This document shows, one piece after another, positions 42,068 through 50,122 of a stretch of 64,000 nt of DNA. The notes under the pieces were generated by a model. It saw only the letters and a program-made list of their open reading frames with translations. It was not told the DNA's origin and did no database searches. Both the position numbers and the translations under genes were made by a program. This stretch comes from Actinoplanes aureus (GTDB taxonomy: Bacteria > Actinomycetota > Actinomycetes > Mycobacteriales > Micromonosporaceae), in contig NZ_JADQTO010000034.1 of the NCBI RefSeq assembly GCF_015704865.1, forward strand, positions 1-64,000, read 5' to 3'. Position 1 is the first letter of the stretch; each line of letters starts with the position of its first letter.

Positions 42068-43333
42068 ATGCAACGCATCCTCTCCACCCAGCTGACCGCG
42101 CACGTGCACGAGAAGGTCACGATCGCCGGCTGGATCCATCGCCGCCGTCTGCTCAAGTCGGTGGCCTTTCTGATCGTCCGGGACGCCGGCGGGCTCAGCC
42201 AGGTCGTGGTCACCGACCCGCAGACCCGGGAGCAGCTGGAGCGGCTCACCGAGGAGAGCGTCGTCGAGGTGAGCGCCCTGGTCACCGCGAACGAGCAGGC
42301 TCCGAACGGGGTGGAGCTGACCGAACCGGAGATCCGGGTTTTGAGTGCTGTGGGCGTACCGCTGCCGTTTGAACTGCATCGGCCCGCGCTCAGCGCGGGT
42401 CTGCCTGCCCAGCTGGACCACGCTGCTCTTGCCCTGCGACATCCGAGCCGGTCGGCGAACCTGCGGATCGCCGCCGCGGTGACGGCCGGTTTCCGGAAGG
42501 CGCTGGAGGAGCAGCGGTTCGTCGAGATCCACACGCCGAAGATCGTGGAGTCGGCGACGGAGTCCGGGGCGAACGTCTTCCAGCTGGACTACTTCGGCCG
42601 GCCCGGCTATCTGGCGCAGTCGCCGCAGTTCTACAAGCAGCTGATGGTCGGCGTCTTCGAGCGGGTCTTCGAGGTCGGGCCGGTGTTCCGGGCCGAGCCC
42701 AGCGACACCGCGCGGCATCTGGCGCAGTACACGTCGCTCGACGCCGAGATGGGTTTCGTGACCGACCACCGGGACGTGATGGCCGCGCTGACCCGCACGC
42801 TCGCGGGGATGCTCGGCGAGGTCACCGAGCGGGTCGGCCGGGAGACGCCGGAGGTGCCGGCGGAGATTCCGGCGGTGCACTTCACCGAGGCGCTGCGGAT
42901 CGTCGGCGCGCCGGTGGACGAGCCGGACCTGGCGCCCGCGCACGAGCGGGCGCTGGGCGAGTGGGCGCGGCGTGAGCACGGGTCGGAGTTCCTTTTCGTG
43001 ACCGGTTACCCGATGCGCAAGCGGCCGTTCTACACCCATCCGGACCCGGCCGACCCGGCCTACTCGAACGGCTTCGACCTGCTCTTCCGCGGCCTGGAGA
43101 TCGTCACTGGCGGTCAGCGCCTGCATCGGTACGCCGACTACGTCGCCGCCCTGCAAGAAGCGGGCGAGCCGCTGGATGCCTATCGCGGCTACCTCGACGG
43201 TTTCCGGTACGGCATGCCACCGCACGGTGGCTGGGCGATCGGCCTGGAGCGGTTCGTGGCCCGGCTGACCGGCGCGGCGAACGTACGGGAGACCACCGCC
43301 TTCCCCCGCGACCTGAACCGGATCGCGCCCTAA
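42068..43333 (+). CDS. aspS2: Archaeal-type aspartyl-tRNA synthetase
   Basis: The 421-residue class II synthetase is the short archaeal/eukaryal type (no bacterial GAD insertion): OB-fold anticodon domain at residues 1-100, class II motif 2 VFRAEPSDTARHLAQYTSLDAEM (about 205-230) and motif 3 GWAIGLERFV (about 390-400). The residue after GWI in the OB fold is His (GWIHRRR), as in non-discriminating enzymes that also charge tRNA-Asn, whereas discriminating ones have Trp. A second, bacterial-type AspRS is expected elsewhere. GAGGAGG precedes the ATG at 42068 and is the target of the upstream T-box sequestrator. Confidence 0.9.
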   Translation: MQRILSTQLTAHVHEKVTIAGWIHRRRLLKSVAFLIVRDAGGLSQVVVTDPQTREQLERLTEESVVEVSALVTANEQAPNGVELTEPEIRVLSAVGVPLPFELHRPALSAGLPAQLDHAALALRHPSRSANLRIAAAVTAGFRKALEEQRFVEIHTPKIVESATESGANVFQLDYFGRPGYLAQSPQFYKQLMVGVFERVFEVGPVFRAEPSDTARHLAQYTSLDAEMGFVTDHRDVMAALTRTLAGMLGEVTERVGRETPEVPAEIPAVHFTEALRIVGAPVDEPDLAPAHERALGEWARREHGSEFLFVTGYPMRKRPFYTHPDPADPAYSNGFDLLFRGLEIVTGGQRLHRYADYVAALQEAGEPLDAYRGYLDGFRYGMPPHGGWAIGLERFVARLTGAANVRETTAFPRDLNRIAP

Positions 43334-43350
43334 CAGCGGCTTGACGGGCG

Positions 43351-44424
43351 GTGAGGTCGAATCCGACGGTGCTTATCGACCTGGATACGACCCCGCCGTC
43401 CCGTCCCGGGTCCCGCCCAGTCCCGTGGCGGCGGGCCGGCCTCATCCTGGCCGTGTCGCTGATGCTGCTCCTGGGGTCGTCGGGGGCGGCTGCCACCGGC
43501 TACGGGCTGCTCCGGGCGGCCGCGACCACCGAGGGCCGGGCCTCGTCCTGGCTGCTGGCCGGCGACCTGCTGGTCAGCGCCCACGTCGCCGCGGAGAGCA
43601 GCGCCAACGTGGAGTTGCGGGCACACTCCCTCGACGGGAACGGCGTGGTGTGGAGCCGGTGGATCGACGGGGGCGGGGACACCCCGGTGCTGGTGGAGCA
43701 CGGTCCACATCTCGCCGTGACGTCCCGGGGCACCTTGGTGATCCTGCTGGATCTTCGTACCGGGCAGCCGCGCTGGGAGCCGGAGGGCTACCAGTTCGCG
43801 ACCCTGGCCGGCGATCAGATCGTGATCTGGGAGGGCGACCGGCTGGGGCTGTTCGATCCGCTCGGCACGGGCCGCATCGCCTGGTGGTCGCCTTTCGAGG
43901 CGCCGGTGTTCGCCGCCGCGACGACCGGCCGCTATCTGGTGGTCATGGATGAGGCCGGAAACGCCTTCGCCTACGTCCGCCGGACCGGCGAGACGGTGGG
44001 CAGGCTGGAGGCGGGCGACGACCCGGTCCTGTCCGTGACGGTCCGCGACTCGACGGTGTACGTGCTGGGCCAGTCCAGGGTGACGGCGTTGGCCGTGCCC
44101 GGCCTGGACGTGCGGTGGACGGCGCCGGTGGCGGTGCCGATGCATCTGACCGGCTGCGGTACGCGGCTCTGTGTCAGCTCGAGGAGCGGCATGATCGCGA
44201 TCGACCCGGCCACCGGGGCGGTCCGCTGGTCCAGCGCCCGATGGGTGGCCTGGGTGGACGGGCTGGTGGCCACGGCCGACGGCGGCGTCGTGCAGCTGGA
44301 TCCGGAGACCGGCCAGGTGCGGGCCGAGGTGGGTCCCGGTTTCCCGCTCGGCGACCTGATGGTGCGCGGGACCGGAACGCCACCTGGCTGGTCGACTGGC
44401 GGACCGGCCGGCTCCGCGGGATGA
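43351..44424 (+). CDS. PQQ-like beta-propeller membrane-anchored protein, frameshifted
   Basis: The intact-frame part has 357 residues: an N-terminal transmembrane anchor (about residues 27-50), then repeated blades of the PQQ/WD-like type (LLDLRTGQPRWE, LAVPGLDVRWTAPV, IAIDPATGAVRWSS, VQLDPETGQVRAE). It ends out of frame, in a GC-rich low-complexity tail. The true C-terminus, NATWLVDWRTGRLRGM ... RVRVWRLP, continues in the +1 register to 44519, which meets the next gene at a shared CTAG stop. One extra C near 44372 would restore a 389-residue protein. The start is uncertain (GTG 43351 or GTG 43369). Function: probably an extracytoplasmic scaffold or sensor. Confidence 0.75.
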   Translation: MRSNPTVLIDLDTTPPSRPGSRPVPWRRAGLILAVSLMLLLGSSGAAATGYGLLRAAATTEGRASSWLLAGDLLVSAHVAAESSANVELRAHSLDGNGVVWSRWIDGGGDTPVLVEHGPHLAVTSRGTLVILLDLRTGQPRWEPEGYQFATLAGDQIVIWEGDRLGLFDPLGTGRIAWWSPFEAPVFAAATTGRYLVVMDEAGNAFAYVRRTGETVGRLEAGDDPVLSVTVRDSTVYVLGQSRVTALAVPGLDVRWTAPVAVPMHLTGCGTRLCVSSRSGMIAIDPATGAVRWSSARWVAWVDGLVATADGGVVQLDPETGQVRAEVGPGFPLGDLMVRGTGTPPGWSTGGPAGSAG

Positions 44425-44519
44425 TCCCGGACGCCGGGCAGGTCGTGTGCAGCCGGGCCGGCCGGCACCTGGCCTGCCAGGGAGCCGACGCGCGGGTCCG
44501 CGTCTGGCGCCTGCCCTAG
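44376..44519 (+). other. Out-of-frame C-terminal remnant of the PQQ-propeller gene
   Basis: In the shifted frame this encodes RNATWLVDWRTGRLRGM and ends VRVWRLP, the expected last blade of the propeller. The stop TAG lies in CTAG at 44516-44519, shared with the convergent DUF5808 gene. This supports the frameshift rather than a real short gene. Confidence 0.6.
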
Positions 44520-44680
44520 AGGATCACGGCCAGGGTGACGATGGCGACGATGGTGAACGGCACGACGGTCGTGCAGATCAGGATCGTCCAGGCGACCGGG
44601 TGCCCGAAGTTGAGCACCAGCCCGCCACCCGGCTTGGGAACGAACACCCGTTTGTCCCGGGGGTCACGGTAGAGGGCCAT
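44516..44680 (-). CDS. DUF5808-like small membrane protein
   Basis: This 54-residue protein has the DUF5808 pattern YRDPRDKRVFVPKPGGG ... LNFGHPVAW followed by one transmembrane helix to the C-terminus (about residues 30-54). The ATG overlaps the lipB stop (TGATG), so it is translated in the lipB transcript. The family is uncharacterised. Confidence 0.8.
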   Translation of the reverse strand: MALYRDPRDKRVFVPKPGGGLVLNFGHPVAWTILICTTVVPFTIVAIVTLAVIL

Positions 44681-45309
44681 CAGAAGAGCGTGGCCAGGTG
44701 CCGCTCGACCACCGGGAGCACCTCGGCGACCGGCACCGGCCGGCCCAGCTCGGCGCTGAGCGAGGTGACCCCCGCGTCCCGGATGCCGCAGGGCACGAAG
44801 CGGTCGAAGTTCGACAGGTCGCAGTCGCAGTTCAGGGCGAAGCCGTGCAGCGTCACGCCGCGCGAGACCCGGATGCCGATCTGAGCGATCTTGCGATCGA
44901 GGCCGCCGTCGGTCGCCTTGACCCAGGCGCCGCTGCGGCCCTCCACCCGCTCGGCCGGTACGCCGAACTCGGCGCAGACGTCGATCAGCAGCTGCTCGAC
45001 GCGCCGCACGTAGGCGACCACGTCGACCGGGTCGGGCAGGCGCAGGATCGGGTAGCCGACCAGCTGGCCCGGCCCGTGCCAGGTGATCTTGCCGCCACGG
45101 TCCACGTCGACGACCGGGGTGCCGTCGAACGGCCGGTCGGCGGGCTCGGTGCGCTTGCCGGCGGTGAAGACGCTCGGGTGCTCCAGCAGCAGGACGGTGT
45201 CCGGCTGGGAGCCGTCCACCACGCCCTCGTGCAGACGCTTCTGTTCCTCCCACGCCTCCCGGTAGTCGACCAGGCCGGGGCGCAGGACGGTGAGTACGGA
45301 GGAAGTCAC
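44680..45309 (-). CDS. lipB: Octanoyltransferase LipB
   Basis: The 209-residue enzyme transfers octanoate from acyl-carrier protein to apo-lipoyl domains, the first step of lipoate synthesis. It has RGGKITWHGPGQLVGYPIL, GRSGAWV, the catalytic Lys region KIAQIGIRVSRGVTLHG and the nucleophilic Cys in FVPCGI. The GTG start at 45309 gives the usual N-terminus. It lies upstream of DUF5808 on the same strand, while lipA is separated by two rightward genes. Confidence 0.95.
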   Translation of the reverse strand: MTSSVLTVLRPGLVDYREAWEEQKRLHEGVVDGSQPDTVLLLEHPSVFTAGKRTEPADRPFDGTPVVDVDRGGKITWHGPGQLVGYPILRLPDPVDVVAYVRRVEQLLIDVCAEFGVPAERVEGRSGAWVKATDGGLDRKIAQIGIRVSRGVTLHGFALNCDCDLSNFDRFVPCGIRDAGVTSLSAELGRPVPVAEVLPVVERHLATLF

Positions 45310-45331
45310 GATGGCAAGCCTAGCCTCGTAC

Positions 45332-47209
45332 TCACCGGTCGACCGGATCCACACCCGGCCGGATGCGCCACACCAGCACGTCGTCCACCCGCTCCGGCTG
45401 GCCGAGCAGGTCGATGGCGGTGATCTCGACCGCCTCACGGAACGGCAGATGGTGATCGGAGCCGGTGACCGAGTCGGCCAGGATCACCGTCTCGACCCCC
45501 CAGTACTGGAAGTCCTGCCGGGCCTGCGCGCGGTCACCGTTGGTCAGCTGGGCCACGTAGCCGTAGAAGGCGGCGCGGGTGAAGAGCCAGTCGGTGGCCC
45601 GGGCCGGCGCGCCGATCCGGCCGGGCTGGTGGCGTCCGTCCTCGTCGTAGTTCTGCGGGCCGAGGAAGTAGCCGTCCGGGATGCGGAACGGTTTCTCACC
45701 GCGGGCCATGGTGTAGGACTGCCAGCGCTGCCCGTCGGCGTGCACGTTGAGGGCGAACGGGAGGGCGGTGAGCACGCCGTTGTCGGAGACGTACTCCTTC
45801 CAGGTGCCGTTCGCGATGAAGGCGGGCTCCGGGGTGCGCTCCTGGTAGCGCAGCGGCAGCGGGAAGATCGGCAGGAGGCTGACCACCACGCCCGCTCCCA
45901 GCGCGGCCTTCAGGGTGACCGAGGTGAACTTCCGGTCCAGCAGCTGTTCGAGGAGCAGCGCCAGCAGGATGCCGATGACGCCGATCAGGACCAGCCCGAA
46001 CCGGGTCGGCAGCGCCGAGTCGAAGAGCGGCAGGTGGGAGAGCGCCGCGTAGGGCATCGGGATGTTCAGCTCCGTGCCCATCCAGTTCAGCCGCGGGCCG
46101 AAGGAGATGAGCATGAAGACCAGGCCGACCATGGCGACGGCGCGCAGGGTGGCGCGCCGGCCGGGCTCCGCCCGCCGCCAGAGCAGCGCCAGCGCGGCAA
46201 AACTCAACAGAATCAGGGGTACGCCGAAGTAGGACGTCTCCTCGGTCCGGTTGGACGCCAGCTCCGAACCGAGCCCGAACAGCGCTGCCAGCGACCGGCT
46301 GGCGAACGACAGGTAGGACGCCGGGTCCTCGACGAAGTCGCGCTGGTCGAAGCCGGTGCCGGTGAACGTCAGCGGCCCGGCGAAGTGCATGTAGAGCGGG
46401 TACGCCAGCAGCGACCCGGCGACCACCGCGGTCACACCGAGCGCGGCGAGCACGGTCGGCAGCGCCTCCCGGGCCTCGGCGCGGACTGGCTTGGCCAACG
46501 CCCACACACCGAGGAACACCCCGCTGGCCAGGGCGGTGAAGAACAGGCCCTCCGGCGCGACCGAGAAGCCAACCGTGAGCAGCAGACCCAGCACGATCCC
46601 GTTACGCAGCCAGCGGCCCCGCTCGCGCAGTTTCAGCACCTGCCACAGCACCACGGGGGCGATCCACCCGGCGGTCCAGTTCAAGTGGCCGTTGCCGTGC
46701 GAGATGACACCGGGCGCGAACCCGCAGAACAGGCCGGCCACCCCGGCGGCGACCGGGTTGCGCACCAGCCAGCGGCGCAGGAACAGGTACCAGGCGAAGG
46801 CGGTCCCGGCCATGTTCAGGCTCAGGATCGTCACGAAGCTGACCTGCGGCCCGGCCAGGTAGGTCAACGGCGCGAAGAGCAGCGTGTAGACCGTGATCGA
46901 CGTGTTCGCGGCCAGATTGACGCCGTGCGGGGCGTTCATCATCTCCGCGAAGTACGGGTCGCCGCCGTGCGAGATGATGTGCACGCCGTACGCCAGCAGC
47001 CACTCGAACCACGCCTGATCGCCGACGTTGTCGGACAGGACGTGGTTGTAGGGATCGCGCCACAGCCAGTTCGTCACGTAGCCGGCGAGGGCTAGCGCGA
47101 TCAGCGCGACGGTCAGATGGGCACGCCACGGACGGTCTCGGAGCGGCGTGCCCGCCGACTCGGAGGGTGGATCCGTGGAGGCGGCGGAGGCGGGGGCGGC
47201 GACTGACAT
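45332..47209 (-). CDS. GT-C-like integral membrane protein
   Basis: This 625-residue protein has about 11-12 transmembrane helices with a first extracytoplasmic loop rich in Asp/Trp (LSDNVGDQAWFEWLLAYG, about residues 58-76) and a soluble C-terminal domain (about 480-625). The layout fits GT-C glycosyltransferases or related lipid-linked sugar transferases, with the loop Asp as a candidate catalytic residue. The sugar and acceptor are unknown. Distance to lipB is 22 bp, so it could be transcribed together with it. Confidence 0.6.
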   Translation of the reverse strand: MSVAAPASAASTDPPSESAGTPLRDRPWRAHLTVALIALALAGYVTNWLWRDPYNHVLSDNVGDQAWFEWLLAYGVHIISHGGDPYFAEMMNAPHGVNLAANTSITVYTLLFAPLTYLAGPQVSFVTILSLNMAGTAFAWYLFLRRWLVRNPVAAGVAGLFCGFAPGVISHGNGHLNWTAGWIAPVVLWQVLKLRERGRWLRNGIVLGLLLTVGFSVAPEGLFFTALASGVFLGVWALAKPVRAEAREALPTVLAALGVTAVVAGSLLAYPLYMHFAGPLTFTGTGFDQRDFVEDPASYLSFASRSLAALFGLGSELASNRTEETSYFGVPLILLSFAALALLWRRAEPGRRATLRAVAMVGLVFMLISFGPRLNWMGTELNIPMPYAALSHLPLFDSALPTRFGLVLIGVIGILLALLLEQLLDRKFTSVTLKAALGAGVVVSLLPIFPLPLRYQERTPEPAFIANGTWKEYVSDNGVLTALPFALNVHADGQRWQSYTMARGEKPFRIPDGYFLGPQNYDEDGRHQPGRIGAPARATDWLFTRAAFYGYVAQLTNGDRAQARQDFQYWGVETVILADSVTGSDHHLPFREAVEITAIDLLGQPERVDDVLVWRIRPGVDPVDR

Positions 47210-47240
47210 CAGGCGCAGGTTAGCAAGTGCCCGCGGGAGC

Positions 47241-48158
47241 TCAAGGAGCCAACACGGGTTCCGGTCGCAGCGTTGCCGCCAGCGCGGCTTCCATACCGGG
47301 GTACGCCCACGCGAATCCGGCGCCCGACAACACTCCCGGAAGCACTCGCTGACTGCGCTGGGCCTCGCCGGCCAGCTCGCCGATCAGCAGATCCAGCGCC
47401 GGACCGGGGATCGTCAGCAGCGCCGGCCGGTGCAGTTCCCGGGCCAGCGCCTTGGTGAACTGGGCGTTGGTGACCGGCTGCGGCGAGACCACGTTGACCG
47501 GACCGCTGACATCCTCGCGTTCGAGCAGGAACTCGGCCGCGTTCAGCCAGTCGGCGAGGGCGATCCACGCCATCCACTGCTTGCCGCCGCCGATCCGCGC
47601 GCCGGCGCCCAGCTTGAACGGCAGCAGCAGCGGCTTGAGCAGCGAGCCGGAGGCGTCGATCGTCGGCGCCGTGCGCATCAGCACCACCCGGGTGCCGGCG
47701 TCCTCGGCGGGGCGGGTCGCGGCCTCCCAGACCCGGCACATGTCGGCCAGGAAGGTCGTGCCGGCCGGCGCCTCCTCGGTGACGGCCTGGTCGCCGGTGT
47801 CGCCGTACCAGCCGACTCCGGAGGCCTGCAACAGCGTACGAGGCCGCTGGTCCTCCGGGAGCTGCCGGATGATCTTGGAGATGGTGTCGGTGGTGTTGAT
47901 CCGGCTGGACCGCAGCACCCGCTTGTAGCGGGCGGTCCAGCGGTGATCGCCGACGTTCGCGCCGGCCAGGTTGATCACCGCGTCGGCGCCGGAGAGCACC
48001 GCCGCGTCCAACCGGCCCTGGGCGGGCTCCCAGGTGGCTTCGTCGGGCCGCTCGGCCGGACGTCGTACCAGTCTGGTGATGTGGTGACCGCTTTCCCGCA
48101 GCCGGTCAGCAAGCCGGGTGCCGAGGAACCCTGAGGCCCCGGCCATGACGATCCGCAT
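47241..48158 (-). CDS. TIGR01777-family epimerase-like protein (YfcH-like)
   Basis: This 305-residue SDR-type protein has the NAD(P)-binding GASGFLGTRL (about residues 7-16), LAGANVGDHRWTARYK, LLQASGVGWYGDTG and the C-terminal DUF1731-like segment TIPGPALDLLIGELA. Members are conserved in many bacteria (YfcH, SULA-like) but their physiological role is unclear. The start at 48158 is chosen by homology to MRIVMAGASG; the upstream 19 residues are unlikely. Confidence 0.9.
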   Translation of the reverse strand: MRIVMAGASGFLGTRLADRLRESGHHITRLVRRPAERPDEATWEPAQGRLDAAVLSGADAVINLAGANVGDHRWTARYKRVLRSSRINTTDTISKIIRQLPEDQRPRTLLQASGVGWYGDTGDQAVTEEAPAGTTFLADMCRVWEAATRPAEDAGTRVVLMRTAPTIDASGSLLKPLLLPFKLGAGARIGGGKQWMAWIALADWLNAAEFLLEREDVSGPVNVVSPQPVTNAQFTKALARELHRPALLTIPGPALDLLIGELAGEAQRSQRVLPGVLSGAGFAWAYPGMEAALAATLRPEPVLAP

Positions 48159-48196
48159 GTTCCGATTGTTTCCCGAGAACCTCTCAGCGCAAAACA

Positions 48197-48230
48197 AACC
48201 GGGGACACACCTCACGGTGTGCCCCCGGTT
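48197..48230 (-). terminator. Terminator of the lpdA-sucB operon
   Basis: AACCGGGGACACACC (48197-48211) pairs with GGTGTG-C-CCCCGGTT (48216-48230) with one mismatch and a TCAC loop. On the minus strand it is followed by TTTGTTTTGCG, a good intrinsic terminator tail. It lies just after the sucB stop. Confidence 0.85.
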
Positions 48231-48247
48231 CTTGAGCCGATGACGGG

Positions 48248-50083
48248 TTACAGGCCGAGCTCGGCCTCGAAGTGACCGCCCTCCAGGCGCTCCTTCAGCG
48301 TGCCCAGGAAGCGGGCGGCGTCGGCGCCGTCCACGATCCGGTGGTCGTAGCTGAGTGCCAGGTAGACCATCGACCGCGGAGCGATGATCTCGCCCAGCTC
48401 CGCGTCGTTCACGATCACCGGGCGCTTGACGACCGCGCCGAGGCCGAGGATGCCGACCTGCGGCTGGTTGATGATCGGGGTGTCGAAGAGCGCGCCCCGG
48501 CTGCCGGTGTTGGTCAGCGTGAAGGTGCCGCCGCCGATCTCGTCCGGCCCGATCTTGTTGTTGCGGGTGCGGTCCGCCAGGTCCGCGATCCGCTTGGCCA
48601 GACCGGCCAGGTTCAGGTCGCCGGCGTCCTTGATGACCGGGACGACCAGACCCTTCGGCGCGTCCACCGCGATGCCCAGGTGCTCGGAACCGTGGTAGGT
48701 GACCGTGCCGGCCTCGACGTCGATCGAGGAGTTGACCACCGGGTGCTGCTGCAGCGCCTCGACCGTGGCCAGGGCGAAGAACGGCAGGAAGGTGAGCTTC
48801 ACGCCGTGCTTGGCCTGGAAGTCGGCCTTCGCCTTGTTCCGCAGGTTGGCGATCTTGGTGACGTCCACCTCGACCACCGTGGTGAGCTGCGCCGAGACCT
48901 GGAGCGACTCGACCATGCGCCGGGCGATGGTGGCCCGGATGCGGGTGAGCTTCTCGGTGCGGCCACGCAGCGGGCTCGGCTCCGCCTTGGCCTGCGGCGC
49001 GGGAGCCGCGGCGGCCGGAGCAGCGGCGGCGGGGGCCGGAGCAGCCTTGGCGGCGGCGGCCTTCTCAGCGGCGTCCAGCACGTCCTGCTTGCGGATGCGG
49101 CCGCCGACGCCGGTGCCGGTGAGCGAGGAGAGGTCCACGCCCTTCTCGGCGGCCAGCTTACGGACCAGCGGGGTGACGTAACCGGCGTCACCGGCGCCGT
49201 TCGCCTTGACCGTCTCGGCCGCCGGGGCGCTCGGCTGGGCCGGAGCGGCGGGCTGGGACGGGGCCGGCTGCTTGGTCTCGGCGGCGGGCGACGGGGTCGC
49301 GTACGACTCGCCGGACAGGTCCGGTGCCGGGGCCGACTCGATCCGCGGCTGCGGAGCGGGCTGGGCCTCCTGCTTCGGGGCCTCCTGCTTGGGGGCCTCC
49401 TGCTTCGGTTCCGGCTGGGGCTCCGGCTCGGACTGAGCCGGCGCACTGCCCGCGGCGCCGATGACGGCCAGCTCGGCGCCGACCTCGACGGTCTCGTCCT
49501 CGGCGACCTTGATCTCCAGGACGGTGCCGGCGACCGGCGACGGGATCTCGGTGTCGACCTTGTCGGTGGAGACCTCGAGCAGCGGCTCGTCGGCCTCGAC
49601 CTCCTCGCCGACCTGCTTGAGCCAGCGGGTGACGGTGCCCTCGGTGACGCTCTCGCCGAGCGCCGGCATCTTCACCGCGGTGCCCTGTGCGGCGCCGCCG
49701 CCGGACGCGGCCGCGGTCTGCGGCGCCGGGGCCTCCTCCTCGACCGGCTTCTCGGTCGAGGGTGTGGTCGGCGCGGCGGGCTCGGGCTCGGGCTCGGCGG
49801 CCTGCTCCTGGGCCGGCGCGGGCTCGGCGGCGCCGGCGTCCTCCCCGTCGCCGGAGATGACGGCCAGCTCGCTGCCGACCTCGGCGGTCTCGTCCTCGCC
49901 GACCACGATCCGGGTCAGCACGCCCGCGGCCGGCGAGGGAATCTCTGTGTCGACCTTGTCGGTGGAGACCTCGAGCAGCGGCTCGTCGGCCTCGACGCGC
50001 TCGCCCTCCTGCTTCAGCCAGCGCGTGACGGTGCCCTCGGTGACGCTCTCACCCAGCCGCGGCATGGTTACCGATACCGGCAT
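48248..50083 (-). CDS. sucB: Dihydrolipoamide acyltransferase E2 (two lipoyl domains)
   Basis: The 611-residue E2 component has two N-terminal lipoyl domains, each with the lipoylated Lys in EVSTDKVDTEIPSP (residues about 40-53 and 164-177). Pro/Ala/Glu-rich linkers, a peripheral E3-binding domain (YVTPLVRKLAAEKGVDLSSL, about 300-336) and the catalytic core with YDHRIVDGADAARF near the C-terminus follow. It transfers the acyl group to CoA for 2-oxoglutarate dehydrogenase; in actinobacteria this E2 can also serve pyruvate dehydrogenase. AAGGAG precedes the ATG. It is 39 nt downstream of lpdA, its E3 partner, in one operon. Confidence 0.93.
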   Translation of the reverse strand: MPVSVTMPRLGESVTEGTVTRWLKQEGERVEADEPLLEVSTDKVDTEIPSPAAGVLTRIVVGEDETAEVGSELAVISGDGEDAGAAEPAPAQEQAAEPEPEPAAPTTPSTEKPVEEEAPAPQTAAASGGGAAQGTAVKMPALGESVTEGTVTRWLKQVGEEVEADEPLLEVSTDKVDTEIPSPVAGTVLEIKVAEDETVEVGAELAVIGAAGSAPAQSEPEPQPEPKQEAPKQEAPKQEAQPAPQPRIESAPAPDLSGESYATPSPAAETKQPAPSQPAAPAQPSAPAAETVKANGAGDAGYVTPLVRKLAAEKGVDLSSLTGTGVGGRIRKQDVLDAAEKAAAAKAAPAPAAAAPAAAAPAPQAKAEPSPLRGRTEKLTRIRATIARRMVESLQVSAQLTTVVEVDVTKIANLRNKAKADFQAKHGVKLTFLPFFALATVEALQQHPVVNSSIDVEAGTVTYHGSEHLGIAVDAPKGLVVPVIKDAGDLNLAGLAKRIADLADRTRNNKIGPDEIGGGTFTLTNTGSRGALFDTPIINQPQVGILGLGAVVKRPVIVNDAELGEIIAPRSMVYLALSYDHRIVDGADAARFLGTLKERLEGGHFEAELGL

Positions 50084-50122
50084 TTTTCCCCAAACTCCTT
50101 ATGAACGATGGAATCGCTGGAA

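Noticed and set aside
48272..50104. 610-residue plus-strand frame opposite sucB
   Set aside because: Leu/Arg/Gly-rich low-complexity translation antisense to a clear E2 gene; no SD. Shadow.
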